64,000 nt of DNA from Antedon bifida. Its lineage: Eukaryota > Echinodermata > Crinoidea > Comatulida > Antedonidae. The stretch lies in the NCBI GenBank assembly GCA_963402885.1, contig OY727099.1, positions 3,336,001 through 3,400,000 of the forward strand, read 5' to 3'. The notes under the pieces were generated by a model that was not told the DNA's origin, ran no database searches, and saw only the letters and a program-made list of their open reading frames with translations. Shown here piece after piece: positions 38,301 to 53,300 of this stretch (within the stretch, counting starts at the first letter, position 1; every line of letters begins with the position of its first letter). Made by a program: the position numbers and the translations under genes.

Positions 38301-41300
38301 TTCTTTCGGACGTTGAAGATCGTCGATGTGAGCAGAAGACCATAGTCCACCTATGATATAAACATATCATATCAACTCTGCATGCCTGTATTTTCATATA
38401 CTGTACTATACTTAATTTAGACATACCAATATTTTATACACATATATTACTTTTCTTGGAACAAATACTGGTAAAAAACAAAACTATAACAGCATTTTGT
38501 GTAAAAACAAACTTGTTCATTAGCATTTCATTAGGATGGTTAATTCATCTTTTCAACAGGTGTTTATAGAAAGATTTATAATAAATACCTTGGAATCTAT
38601 CAAAGCATTTCTTAACACGAGGAAGTTGGATAATAAAGACTACATGAGCTCTGCCCACTTTTTCAACATGTTGTCTTTCTTTCATGGCAGACAATACATT
38701 CTTCCGTTCATCTTGCACTCGATAAGAAGCACAGGGGATCAGATTTGTGGTGTCACTACTTGCGTCGCATTGTATCAATAATAATCTGTCATTTGCAGAA
38801 ACTACACCAAAGAATTTTCTACAAGAAATATTAGATTTTATAGTAATTATTTAGTGTAAATGGACAGTTTACATAATATTCTCACCTCCACTTCTGGTAT
38901 ATTCAAATCAGTTTTGTCCAAAAGTGTGGAAATCAGGAAGTTAAGAACTTAAATTAAGAACAAAAACTCACTGAAGTCTAATGGAAAACTGTTGCTCATA
39001 TTGAAACTCCTGTAGGGAAACCAAACTGATGTCAGAAACATCTAGCTGTGTTGATTCTGCAAGAGCTTTTGAATCTTTTACAGTCAGCAGTCGTGAATAT
39101 GTGGTAACCTAGAAATAACAAAAAATTATACCCTTGATTTTAATATGTTTCTGTTTTCCAAGAAATATCCCAAAGAAAATAAAAATTCTTATGATCTGGA
39201 TTGCCATAGATAAAAAAAGATGAAATTCAGCAATTTAACATAGAACTACATCTTACCTGAGCTAAGATTCCATCGTTTATGCCAGGATTATTATTAAATT
39301 GATCAGCAAGATATTCTGCTAGGCATGTATGTTTCTGAACATTGAAATATGTATGCTGCAATGTTGTTCTCTCTTCTTCAGTAATATTTGTTTCTGCTAA
39401 TCTGGTGACAGATTCTGGGGTAGCACGCATCAACAGTTGGTTTTTAACATCTTCAAAGATCTTTAGAAACGGAAACCACAAAATGGAAGTACAGCAATAT
39501 TTACATAGTCATTTTGACTTTACTGTAAATTGTACATTACTGTTATAGTTTGACTTTCATTGTTTAATAATAACTTTTTCTTTATAAAGTGCAATGCCAA
39601 AAGCTTAAGAAGCTGTTTGAAGATAGTGACTAGAAGGTAAATATCATAATTGTTTGTGTTCTTGCATTCTAATTTGTGTAATAAATATATATATAAATAT
39701 ATTATTTTCCTTCACCAATTACAAGATGGATTAGCTATATCATGCTCATAAACTAAGTCTCATTTCAGGCTTAGGAAGTGGAGTAGAAAGAGTCCTGGCA
39801 CTAGGCCATGATCTTCGGATTGGAAGAAAAACATGTTAATCAACAAGCTACAACTCCATCACATTGCTTGTAACACCAACAAGAGTAAGTAATAATGAAA
39901 GAAACAATATCAAAATCATGACTACTGGGAGGATAACGTAATTTTAAATACCTCTTCACTGGTTTTAAATGATGCCCATGTTTGATAAACAAGTGTAGCA
40001 ACTGTATCACCATGATAACCAACAAATGCATCACTTTTCTTAAAAGTATCTTTTGATGACCTAAATGAAGCAAACAAACATTAAATTGATTTGATTTTAC
40101 TGTATATCTTTTCAGGCCTTGTCCTTGAGGTGTGGGATTGCAATCACTCACTTAACACATCCCTCTGAGGTGTGCAATTTACAGCACACTATACATTTAC
40201 TTCTACACATTAAGATACAAACACATCTACAATTTAAAAAAAAACAAGACATGCCTTTTTAGTATTTAGTGTTATCTAAAAATATGTAATGACTGCCACA
40301 ACATTTATAGATTAACTCTAAAAAAGAGAAACAAGCTTTTATGTTATGATAATAGTTATAATAATTTCAACTCAAGACAGCCAATTCTATGTGTTTATTG
40401 TGCTATCTTTCTACTGTCTTTATCAAATGACTGCCTTTGCCCTGAAATTTTACTGTATGACATGGCTCGACATTTTTTACATCTTCAAAGAATTCAGAAA
40501 CATTGTTAACCAATTGGTTACATGCTCTTTTTTCTATAAAAGTTAAATTGCGGTCTATCAGAGTTTCGTCAGCTTTTTCAACTTTCAAACGCAAACAAAT
40601 ACAGAAACATCTGATATAACCCGAATGAGAAGCACTTGGTTTAAACTTTACATACTGAAACATATCTGAATATTGGAGTTAACGACACAGATATAAGAGA
40701 GTAAACAATAAAGTTGGTTGTAAGTAAGACATGATTGGGATCAGGTTAAGTGTGCAAACTGAATTATGTGTAACTCTAGAGTGTGTAAATACAGCTTTAC
40801 ATTATTCAAGGTGGCTTACTTTGTACGATAAAATTGTTGTTGCTTGTTAGTAATAAAACAGTCAATCCAATCTTCAAGCCTTTTCACAAGTTGCAGCTGC
40901 TCTTCAGTTAACATCGTTGTCATCGCCAAAAAGTGCTTCTCAAGACGATTGATGAGAGGGATTGGAAATTGCGTACGTACAACCTCTTTGTCAGCTACCA
41001 CTATCAACCTGTAAAAAGTTTTAAGAACATGTTTAGTACCAAGAAATTACATTATAAATCAGACCAAAATCCCACAGTCATATGTTCATAGAGCTTGAGA
41101 AATGATAAAGCACCACATGCACGCACCACTTTCCCCCATCCCCACCTAACACACATACATGTCAAATTACTACTGTACTGTAAAGTGAGCAATGAAAATC
41201 CAGTAGAGATGTTTACTTTTAAATTTACATAATTCAATACTTAATTTTTTACCTGAATGAATTGTGAACACGACATTTAACACGGTGCGTACCGAGTCCA

Positions 41301-44300
41301 AGATCTACATATCGCTGTCCGCCAAAGTAAACATAGTATTGATTGAGGGCATCATACAAGCTCTCGTACAGGTTATCGAGATTCAAAAGGACAACTGTCT
41401 TTCCCGCTTCCATATAAAGTTTAATGCGGTTGATGTTTCTACACACCTATTAGAATTATTACATATTTTAATCTATGCAATATATCTACTGGTAAAAATG
41501 TTCTGTGTCGCTATTTAAAATAATTATAAAACCACAAAAAAAATTATGATTTCTGTACAAGCTGGGTAAAGATAGTTAATGATAGTACTGAACAGAATTC
41601 TTCCATGAGAGAATTCCATGCTGCAGTGTAGAGATTTATAATCTGATACATCTACTGTACTTATGTCAAGCAGATTTGTAAGTACAAAGAACTTGAGTTG
41701 TAGCAGCATCTTGTCCCAACCTTGTGCTTAATCTATCAATGGCATTTAGCCTACAGTTACACATCAATTCATAAACCCTCGGGCAGCAAAAGAAAATAAA
41801 AAAATACCTGTGTGTATTCTTGATCAAATGGAAAACTGCTTCCATAGAGAATTACTGCATCTTTATTCAGGTGTTGTAATATTGGAAGAGCTGCAAACTT
41901 CTCTGTTAAAACCAGAAGGTATCTGCTGTCTCTATAATAAATAATGTTTACAAAACCTAGTATAGTTAATTTTTTATTCTCAGCGAAAAAAAAAAAAAAA
42001 AAATATATATAATAAAAAAGTTACTTTGATGCAGCAAATCAGATATTCATAATGTTAACAGAATAAATGAAAAATAATTTCCATTAATATCAGACCTGTG
42101 AAAACACTAAGCGCAAGTTCTTCTCAGTTTGATAACATTTTTTTAAACTTGTTATGTCGGGTTAGTTTGTTTAGGCTTTCCTTTTTATTACATAAATATT
42201 TATTTTCATTCTGTGTATCATTTTGTTTATTTGTGTTCTTGCCATATGACAATGTGTAATGTACGGTGAAGTCAATAAATGGAAATGAATTGAAAGAACA
42301 ACTTACCCTTCAGATGTACCATGTCCCACCTTTTTTATTCCTCCAGCCTGTGTCTGGCCTTGAGCTGCTAAGCTTGCCTTGATAAGGCCAGATGGTGTAC
42401 AAGCTGGATCAGCATCGTGCTGGAAAACATTTATATATTGTTTATTCTATCTAAATGGATATACTTTGTAAAATTATGTAGTTATATAGTAGTCCTGACC
42501 TTTAAAGTAAATTGTGGTATGATTAAATATTGTTACAAGCTTTAGGTAGCGACACTGTTTTGACCATGGCCGAGCCACGTTTAACCAACGAACATTATAT
42601 ATATTTCTTTAGTTATAATTGGTCATAAAATGTTACACTGACAGAGAAACATAAGCTACTTGTACACTATTATGAAATACAGGTTTTGGGCTAAACAACT
42701 GTATAATCATCACAAACCTTCTCCTTTTGTATGTATCCTTCAAGTTTCTTCACAAATATCTTTATATAGTCTTCTGTTCCATCCATTCCACCAAAGTTAC
42801 GCCTGATTGCGTGCTCAATTTGAGCCCAAGTTGGTTGTGCTCCTGAATTCTCAGAAAATTGATTCACCATCTTGATTAGACTGTAACAATAGAAACATTA
42901 ATAATCAAACAAATATTTTACTGTGATGACAGAGACAAAACAATTATTTCAGGGTTTTTCAATGCCAAAATTTAAAAGAAACTGTTTATATATATATATG
43001 TATATATACAGTATATGTGTACACTGATCTGATGCCTGTTCAAATACAAAATGTTTCTCTTCGGAGAAATCGATTTGTGAAATAAGATGATTATATTATT
43101 TTAAATACCACGAAAGCCCCAGGTCATATGGCAGGATGTCTGCATAAAAAGTAGAAGATTCAAGGTTTGAATTTTGGTTGGGGCAAACTACAAATGTGTG
43201 CATAAATTCCTATACATTGATGCTATAATATGTAATCATAATAATAAAAGTTCAGTTTCTAATGTAATAAATCACGGTTCCCTAACATATAGAGTAACAT
43301 AGTATCTACATGAAAATTCTAGAATAAGAGTATGTTTAGATTTAAGAAACCATGTATAATTAATATAAAAGAACAATCAGGAACATTCCAGAAGTTGCTA
43401 TTAATAGAAACTGTAATCCAATAGAATAAGAAGTATAAAGAATGATCTAGAAGGATAGGAACATCTTGTATATAAAAGGATGTAAAAGTTATTGTGAAGC
43501 TGTTGTTTAAAGTGTTTACTGGATTGTTGAAAGTTGAAGTTGATTGAAATTAAGCCTTGTTTTTTAGTTATTTTACAACTTTGTGGATTTTGTGTGTATA
43601 CTTTTATGTCACAAGGGAGTTCCTAAAGTATTCTCAACCGCTCGGAAACGTACGTAAAAGGAGTTCGTGACAATGTATGCTATATATGTAATCATAATAA
43701 TACAAGTTCAGTTTCTAATGTAAACATAGATCAAAATGTATAAATAATGTTTTTATCAACCAATGCATCATATTCAATGATATTTGTTGAAGTAGCTTAC
43801 GTCGATTTAAGGTCTATATAAGCAGATTTACTTTACCTATAGAAATCTCTAAGTCCAAAGAAATCATGTTCTTGTTGTTGGTAGATCTCTAAGTATCCTT
43901 CAGCAAGTGGCCTTAGGATGTGACTGACATTATTTGATGCACATATGCCCCTATGAAATAATTAAATTAAATTAATTAATACAAAATGGTTGAAAAGGGG
44001 CATTGCAGAAAAAAGTCCCATTGACCAAGAATGCAAGCAGAATAAGTTCGAGGATTGAGTGTCCACCCAGGAAATAAAATGCAACTTCCTTGTCTAATCA
44101 TGTGCTACAAATACAAGATTCCATCCACAAACTCTTGATATTCACATCATGGAAGTTAGTTAAGAAACACAACACTTACTTCGCACTTGCTATGAGTTCA
44201 TCTTCATCTGGAACTCCTCTAGAAACCAATATGCCTCTATTCATCTTAGCAGGATCAAGTGCCCAATTAGAGATTCCTATAAATGCAACTTTTTTATCGG

Positions 44301-47300
44301 GTTGTGGATTGTCTTCTTCTTCAGAACCATACTCTAGTAATGGATGCAGTGTCTAAAGAAGAGCAATTAAAAAAAAAAGAAAGTATATGGATTCTTGTAA
44401 ACGACTTCTGTAACCTTTCATTGACACAATATTTTGATGTAAATGTTAAATGAGGTCGGACAACTTGAAACAGGCGTGACTGACATGGATTTGAGGAAAT
44501 ACCCCTACTACTACTACCCACAAATCATTTACGTATTCAGTCAGTATTTAAAGGCTTCTTTATCAATCTTTTGTACTAGTTTCATCCATATGTTTACCAA
44601 GCATCCTAAGCTTTTAATAACTACCACAGGTTACATGAAATGATACAAATAAAAAATTATACTATAAAAAAGACTGTAAACAATATATACCTTCAATGGC
44701 ATCCTTGGAGAGTCTTCAGCAAGTCCAACTTCATCAAGAACAACAACAGAGACAAATTTGTTCAGGTCTTTTTTTCTTTGAAGTAGGCTACATTGACTAA
44801 AAGTTCCCACAATTCCATCGGGTGTCGACAATGGACTGCACTGATATGATATCATGTGTACCTGATATAAATTCAAAGTTGTAAAGGGTTGACGTGAGAA
44901 AACAAAAAATGATTGTTTTGTTATGTTAGAGCATATTGCTTGCTTCTGGCAAGATTGTGTTTGATATGCCCATATTACTATTGATACAATTTTAACCCTT
45001 AAACCACCAAATTTTTGAGGGAATATTTGGTTCATGTTGTAATGGTTTCATTGATTGGGAATTTGTAATAGAGATTAATATATGTGTACGTATAGACACA
45101 AATCATACCTGTTTGAGTTCCTTAAAAAACTTAGATGATGATGAATCACCCTGCATGGCTTCAGCCACAATTGTTTTGGCCAAAGATTTGGAACTTCCAG
45201 GTTTACCGACCAAAAATAAAGGAATTCTCATCTCGATGCAGATAATCATCATGAAGATGTTTTCCTTCAGTGCCTTATTGCGAGCAATATTTGGACCCAA
45301 CCGTATTTCATCTAAAAATATGTCTTGACAGCTGTCAAAGAAAAAAAACACAATTTGGATAGGTGCTTTTTATGCTTGAGACAATATTATACTGTAGTAT
45401 GTTTATTCAAATAAAATTATCATTATTTCAGTAAGTTGCACCACTTCCTATTACAGTAGAAGATTTTAATCTAACTGTATATTTCTAATTAAAAAGTAGT
45501 AATGAGGCAGGTTGGGCATTCCATAAAAAAAAACGAAAGTGGTAGAAGCATGTGTGCTGTAAAGGTAGCAGGGAGTTTTTGTCGGGAAAAACTTAAAATT
45601 AAAAGCATTATTTATTTGAGAGGCAATCTTAATATTTATTATTTATTTATCTCTGACAGTTGCACCATATCCTCCCTGGTTGCACTATTTCATAACCAAC
45701 AAATCCTAAATTTCTTAAGTGTGGTTTAGATTTGGTAAATAAAGTTTTATCCTCTGGTGAGTATTACAATACATTTTTAACTAGATGAAAAACCATTTTG
45801 TATAGCGTCTGTTCTATTAAACCCAGATTTGTACTCAAAATCAATGTTTACCTGTCAATTTCTTTGTATATCGTTTCATGACCTCCATGTAAATTTAGTG
45901 GATACTTAAAGCTTCTGGATATAGTTTTCCTGAAGTCTTCTCGCTTTTTATCCAAGCATGCATGATAGCACACACCAAGAGCAAGGATCAATGCCCATGT
46001 GAAGTCATTGATAAACTTTAAGAAACAAAACCAAAATTAAACATTCTACATAGTTTGCAGATGTCAAAAAACAATAACAAAATCTTTGAATACTGTAGGT
46101 CATTACACAGTTTTAGTAAAGTTAATCACTTTCATAGAAAGTTACATGGCTGACTACATATATTCCTGATACAAAAACAAGTTGCTGCTTCATAGTACTG
46201 TAGTAACAGTTTACATTGATGCAGTAATTGGTCTCGAATCTAACCTAAGCCATCAACGCCATCTTGGTAGGCTAGAGGTATATAAATACCAGGCTAATGA
46301 TCTGGAGGTCACTAGTTTGACTACTACCTGGAGAACAACTTCAGTAGGCCTATAAATACCACAGGGTTTGTTAAAACAAACCTTTATCTCCTGTATTTCA
46401 AAATCGTCATCGTCATCTTCCTCGTCATCCTCATACAGGCATTCCTCTTTTGACTTCTCCATTTCTTCTTTCTTTTTAATTTCATCTGTCCTCTTTTGTT
46501 TAATCAATGGTCGTAGCAAATCTTTCTTTCTATAGAACCATATCATTACATTTAGTGTTCTCTCAACGTCCCTTAAGCTTACAAAGCTGCACTCATTCTG
46601 AATAAGATAAAAATGCAATCACAATCTTAATGTCTTTTATATAAAATGTTCATATTCAATTTAACGGAAAGTGGAAAACCTCTTTCCATAAATTGAAGGA
46701 ACCCTAAAAGAATACAAAACTAAATTGGGTAAGCTGTAAGTAAAGATGAGCATCTGCAATAGTTGAAAAGGCTGCAATCACTACCCCCACCAAACAATCC
46801 CAACCCCTTAAACCACCACTACATCTTTCCATAGACTAAATGGAACTCTTCTGCAGTCTAACCCCTATACTATACGATGAGCAACTTTAGTCTAACTTTA
46901 ATAATAAGGAGAACTGCACCACCTTTTTCAGGTTTATTCATAATACACACCTCCTGTTTCCTCATAAACGTCTGTGCAGCTGATAATATGTCACATAGAA
47001 CATCTACATGGTGTTTACTTGAATTAATCTGAATAATAAACAATTTATTTTAATTTTCAAAGTACTAGCAAGTTCGGCTGAGTAAGTGACTGAGCAGTGG
47101 AACCGTAATCCATAGCCACAATATGATAAGTAAAAGCGTTATTTCTGGTAGAAATGTAACAAGAATGGGTACACATGAATTAGAAAACCGAAAATGCATA
47201 GCTTTTAATGTACAGTATGTGGGCAACATACAGTACTTTAGTAGGACAGAGGAAAGAACTTGGTTGAGATTGGCCAAACTGTAAATAATTGTTAATAGAA

Positions 47301-50300
47301 ATCATGTCTACATCAAGAGAACCTTGAACAGGAAGATGTGAATACTACTTACAAAGCGTGGAACAATTTGCCTAATGTACATCTTTTCCACATCACTGTT
47401 TAGCTGTCCAAAGTCCCACACTAATGGTAGCATGCTGGGAGGCAGAGCATGGACCCGGTAAACAAGTTGACGTAAAGGTATATGACCTGAAATCATACAT
47501 AAAACAAACCACAATTTCAATTATATTCATTGCTGTACAAGTCTCTATGAAACTCACTCCTTTACTTAGGCTTAGATTCTAAATATTTTTCTATTTCAAG
47601 TTATTTTTAGCTTAAAGATGATTTTTTTTTTTTTTAATAAATTTATAGTTTTAAAAATACATTACCAAGCCTATCCATTGTTTTACTAGCTTTAACGTTG
47701 TATCCAAGACCTGCTGTTTCTAGTCTTTTTATCATTTCATCTGTGTGCCTACATTGTACAGTACAAACAAAACTCATTACTTTCATTTGTAAAAGGATTA
47801 CATTTAGATTTCTGCAATATGAAGATTATCTTAATACAGTTTTCATCAAAAATACTTTTTTGTCATAACAATAATTCAGAGCCATGAACAATTAAAAGAA
47901 TAAGTAATATAGATTAATATCTTTGTAAAGTTGTTTTTATGCATTGTAGTCGTTTAAATACCTTTTATAAGGGTTGCAAGCAGCAACAATCTTCAGTCCA
48001 CTGCTTTCAAAGTTAATTTGCTGACCATTCATTCGACCATCACACATGATCTCTTTTATGATTCCAATCGCTTCTGTCGTATTTGCTTCATCAAAGAACA
48101 GAATCGTATCAATTTTGTAGTGTAACTTGTTGTATTTTGCAAGTTCTTCAGCTCTGCATACACGCTCTGTAATGTACTTAGAAGAAGTGCCTCCATGTAC
48201 CTTAATAAAGAAACATATTATGGGTTCTTTTCCAAAGCTTTACATTATGAGTAAAATGTTTGCGGACATGTACAGTATACAGAAGCCATTCTGCACAAGA
48301 ATAAAAAAAAAACTGACATGGAAACATTAGAAAAAAGGAGTTTGTAGCATGGAGGAAATTCCTTCATGTTTGTAGTAATTACAATGTAGTATGGCAGTTA
48401 AAGCTTGTTTACCAGTTCCAAAATACATATAAAATACCTCATAACACAATTGCTGATTAAATTTCCTGGAAAAGAAATGCATTCAATGTTACCTTTACAA
48501 GAATCATGTTTTCAACCTCTTCCTCGACTGCAATGCCACCTGCTTGTAATTGACACATAAACCGAACCAGTCTTGTCTTGCCACAACCTGTTTCTCCCAT
48601 CATGATCACAGGGATACCACACCTATATGAAAAAGGGTAGTATGATGGAATAACCAGTTTACTAAAATTAAACTAATTCTAAAAGCACCGAAATTTTAGC
48701 CATGACAATTACAGAATACTTGTGCAATAAAGTAGAATAAGTTCATAAATATTGACATCCTAGTTGTTTGGTATTTACAATGAAAGAAATGTAAGAACTT
48801 AAATTGTTAAATGGCATGCATTATTCCTACCTGAAAATCTTGGAAAACCAAACAATAAAATAATTTTCCCACATTTTTACCTGAATCTCATGTGTATTGC
48901 TAGGATTTTTTTTACATTATCTGTGGTCAGCTCATATGTCGTGTCTGGGTTACTAACATAATTGATTCCCATTACCATACACAATTTTTTCAACTTCTCA
49001 TCCCTTTTGATAAAAAAAAACATTTTATTTATTAAGATCTACAGTATCCTATACCTCGACTAATCCACATTATAACATACCTGAGTAGGTTTTTGTCATT
49101 TCACTGTAGGATTGTGGGTCATATGATATTCAATAAATGTTCTACTCTATTGAATTGTGTTACTAATATGCGAGTACTGCGAATGTTTTGCAGGTTCCTT
49201 TTTTGTTACACAGTGAGCAGCAACACACACAACATGATGCTTAGAAAGGTTTTTGTTGACTGATCATGTTCGATCGATGTAGTGTGTCATTCATAATTGT
49301 TCTACTCCGCGTCCAAAATTAGAGTGCTGCTTTATCGAATGGAAAATTACACTTTATTTATTTATTATTTGTATACTGCATTACAGGCATTCACAAAAGA
49401 AAACAAGCTCAGTCTAGATGAGCTGCAGCTTATTGGTTAACATGTTAGCCTTCCAATCCCAAGGTACTGGGTTCAATCCTGGATTCTGTTTCTACTCTAT
49501 TCCTTAAGTTATGAAAAATATAATCAAAGTCTAACTTTAAGAAAATTCACCTTGGTAATGAGTTGAAATCTTCTGACAGGTTAACTCGTTGATTACCAAG
49601 TCCTCTCATTAAACTCTTTGTCATCACATTGCGTTGAAGTACCTGTTCGTTTATATCCAAAAGTGTTCCGTTGCGATCAATGCTGAACCCCATAAATGTC
49701 ATGGTCTGATTGTCTTGATTAAAGAAGATGTATGGATGTGGGCTACGAAAAAAAAAGATGTATTATCCAGTGTCTGTCCTTAGAAATTATACTTCTTTTT
49801 AAATTTTCTTTTCCTTCATTTATTTTCTGGATTAACTTAATAGTAAAATAACAGGAAAAGAAAGTTAGGTGTTAGTTGGCCACTGTACTGGTCCTACCTA
49901 TTTTCCCATCGTCTGCGAAGCTGTAATGCTTGTAGATTGTCATCCGTTTCCTGGCCGAGATCTACACGGTAACTCTCATCACTCATTTGAAGAGATGGAG
50001 TAGCAAAATCCTGATAATACAAAAACAATATTTACTCTCAAGTTAAAATCACCATAGAAATCAGTAATAATATGCAGAGAAAGAAAAATGTGGAATAATA
50101 TATTAATGAATTATTCCATTAGGCCAAAGATCAGGCAGAAACAAGCCACCTAAACCAAATTGTGGCTAGATGTTAAAATAAAAAAAAAACAACCTTTGAC
50201 ATCTGCAACATGAACTTGACAACAAATGTTCTAAAACCATTCAGTCCTGTGTCAGCCAGCATGGCAGGGTCACAAAAACTAGAGCTTTCGCAAGCTTCTA

Positions 50301-53300
50301 ATTGTTTTTCAAGAAAACGAGCAAAGTGACATAACTCGGACCATGATGGATTACGAAGACCACAATGTCTAGACAAAAACATGTAAAATCAGCATGAGGT
50401 TTACTTGATAAACAGTTAACATACAAGTTAATTTTCGTATTAAAGATGCTGTAATACTATTAAAATGTACGATTGTAGCATACCAAAACGTTGAGACATT
50501 TTCAACCATACTTTATTTCCTTGATGTACCGCAAACCTACCTTTAAATTGTTATTTTGGTTTAACAGAAAACTAAAAAACAACTTATTACTATCCTTACT
50601 AAAATAGGTTATAGTAGATTGTTTACCTTAGTAGTGTTGCCAGGCACTCAGCATGAGTTCCATAAACCCTTTTATTAAACCTAAAGTTATCTAGATTTGC
50701 ATCCTGCTCAAGTCCTATTAGATAACGATACGGGAGTTGGAAACTTGAACTTCGGAATTGCTGATCGTCCATCAAGGGATCATTAAAATCTTCAACAAAG
50801 AAAAATCATATTATGATGATTTATATGTTATTCATTATAAATTAAAAAGTGGTTAAAAAAGCAATAGCTCTTTGGTAATTGTGTAATAACAGATAATATC
50901 AATAGATTAGATTACAAATAAGATAAATTGATGCCCATGTTTTGGTTGTCAGGGATACTGTAGATTTGATGAACAGATTATGATTTCTTCTTAAAGTCCT
51001 TGTTAAGGTTGTCATTCAGTTGTCTGCATAATAAATGTGTATTATACCTGTTAATTGTTCATTAGCTTTTTGCACTTCCAACCTGAGTACCTCTCTTGGT
51101 GGTCGACACAAAACAGTTGGGAGAATCTCATAGAAACATTCTTTGACGAATTTCTGATCATTCTAAGTGAAATAAAATTCATTATAAATAAAAGACTCAA
51201 ATAATCAAGGCCCGTATTCATGGTTTTAAAGTTTTCACACTTGTAACCTACAGTACCTTACCTCAGGCTGCCATTTTTTTCGAGCTATTCTTAGATAGTC
51301 CAGGACTAACTTCCTTATACCTAACCCTTGGGTGGACTATCTTTTGGCGATTTTACAGGTTTAGTTCAGGACTTTCGTGAATACCAATTAGGATAGTCCA
51401 GGACTAAATCCCAGAGATAGTCCAGCACTAAAGATATTCCCCTATCATGAACGCGGGCCCAAAAGTCTAAAATTATTGCGTTAGTGTTACAAGTCTCAAG
51501 CCATTCACATTTCTTTTAGCAGAAAAATTACCCTACAGTAGTGCAGATACAATATCTCCAGATTTAGACAATTATAAATACTGATTATTTTAAGTTCAAA
51601 AAGAAAAAGAGAAGAAGACAAGTGACAACAGACCTTCTTATCATCCTCAGATTCTGCTTCCTTGGGGTCAAGAGTGACCTCTACTAGATAAAGGTCGTAT
51701 AATTGTCTTCGCCAAACAAAGCCATCGGAGCAGCATATTGTGTTTAGTACAAGAAGATTGAACAAGAAATTGTTCAAACTAGCTACACACACCTACAACA
51801 AGATAACAAGTAATTATAACAGAATTCTTTAAAATTCGCAATAAATCTATTTTTATTTATTATAGTTCTTTTAAGAGATTATTTTAATATTTATTTTCTA
51901 ATTGTTACGATGTAAGAAATTGTTTGAAGTTAGTCAATTTCTTGTAGATGTTGTAATTGTAGATTGTAATTAATTACTGTTTTTATTTGTCTTTTTTGTG
52001 TTGACCAACTGCAAAACACAGAATTACAGAGACTAGATGGCATTAAATAAATTACGTAGTATCTCACATTTGGTGATATATCTAGATGGAAAATCCGAGG
52101 AAAGATTGAATCAACTTTTTGAATCTCTCCGATTAATTTCTTTGCAATCTCATGCTCTTGAACACTAAGTGTCTGTAAAGGGACCGTGATGCTGCAATTT
52201 TGTTTCTGGCCTGCATAAGCAATTCGCTCTTTGTACCGTTGAACTAGAAGCGATTTTCCAACACCAGGTCTGTTAGAAGAAATAGCCTGTACACACGTTC
52301 TATAAGAGTGGCAGAATAAAATGTTTTAAAACGTACAATAATGGTTTATTCACTGTTTATTGTACAATGACTGTTATGTAATTATAATCTAAAAATTAAC
52401 TATAAAGAGAAAGATTTAGTTATTTATGATTACAGTTTTTAATACAATACAATAAATATTTGTAAAAAACGATTAATTAAAATCATTATTGAATATCAAT
52501 ATTCTACTTAATTATAAATTTAATCTAATTAACCTTTGATTGGTTAAAATTGCTGCTGGTGTCAGTCCTTGGTTTGTTAGATTAACTTGTTGAATGAACT
52601 GTTCATAAAGGTAACTTTGAATTTCCTCTCGCTTTCTGCAAGTTTGTTTGTCTGATGAAATGCGATAAGAGTTAAATGCTGCCACCATGTGAGATTGGTC
52701 TTCTCTTTCACGATTACAAATAATCACAAGCTTGAAACCTAGCAAGTAATTTAAGAAAAAATTACATAATCCTGAGACACAAAGTGTAAGGAGATAGCAT
52801 ATAGTCATTTTAAAAACATTATTATAACTATTAGAAGTAGTAGCAGTAGTATTTTATTTTAATTTTTAATTGAAATTGTCAATACTTTTATTTTGTTCGC
52901 ATGCACTGATATGTGTGATCAGGTTCTACATACTGTACCTTCATTTTTTCCCTTCATTAAATAACCAAGCTTATTAACAGCTTCAACACTGACATCATAA
53001 TTCAAAACATCAGCATTCACAAGGCAGTATGTCTTTTTATTATTACCATTTACCGCCCGTCGCCATAGTAACACAACCTGTAGAAAAAGGTTTGGGAAAG
53101 TGTGTTATTCTTTTTTTAAAATTTGAAGCTAAAAAGTTTAAAAATGCAGAAGAAAACAATATATCTGCAGTAATCACAGTAGATGAAGCAGTGTGAGGGA
53201 ATGACCTGTCTTCTATTTAAGTTAAGTTCCTCATAGTTTTATGTTGTGTATGTGAAAGCCTTTTGAGTTCTGTTTTGGCAAGCTCTGTTTTGAAGGCTCC

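Noticed and set aside
39840-40151. 103-codon minus-strand frame near an RNF213 exon
   Set aside because: It is a shifted frame over exon 39952-40060, whose real frame reads DAFVGYHGDTVATL.
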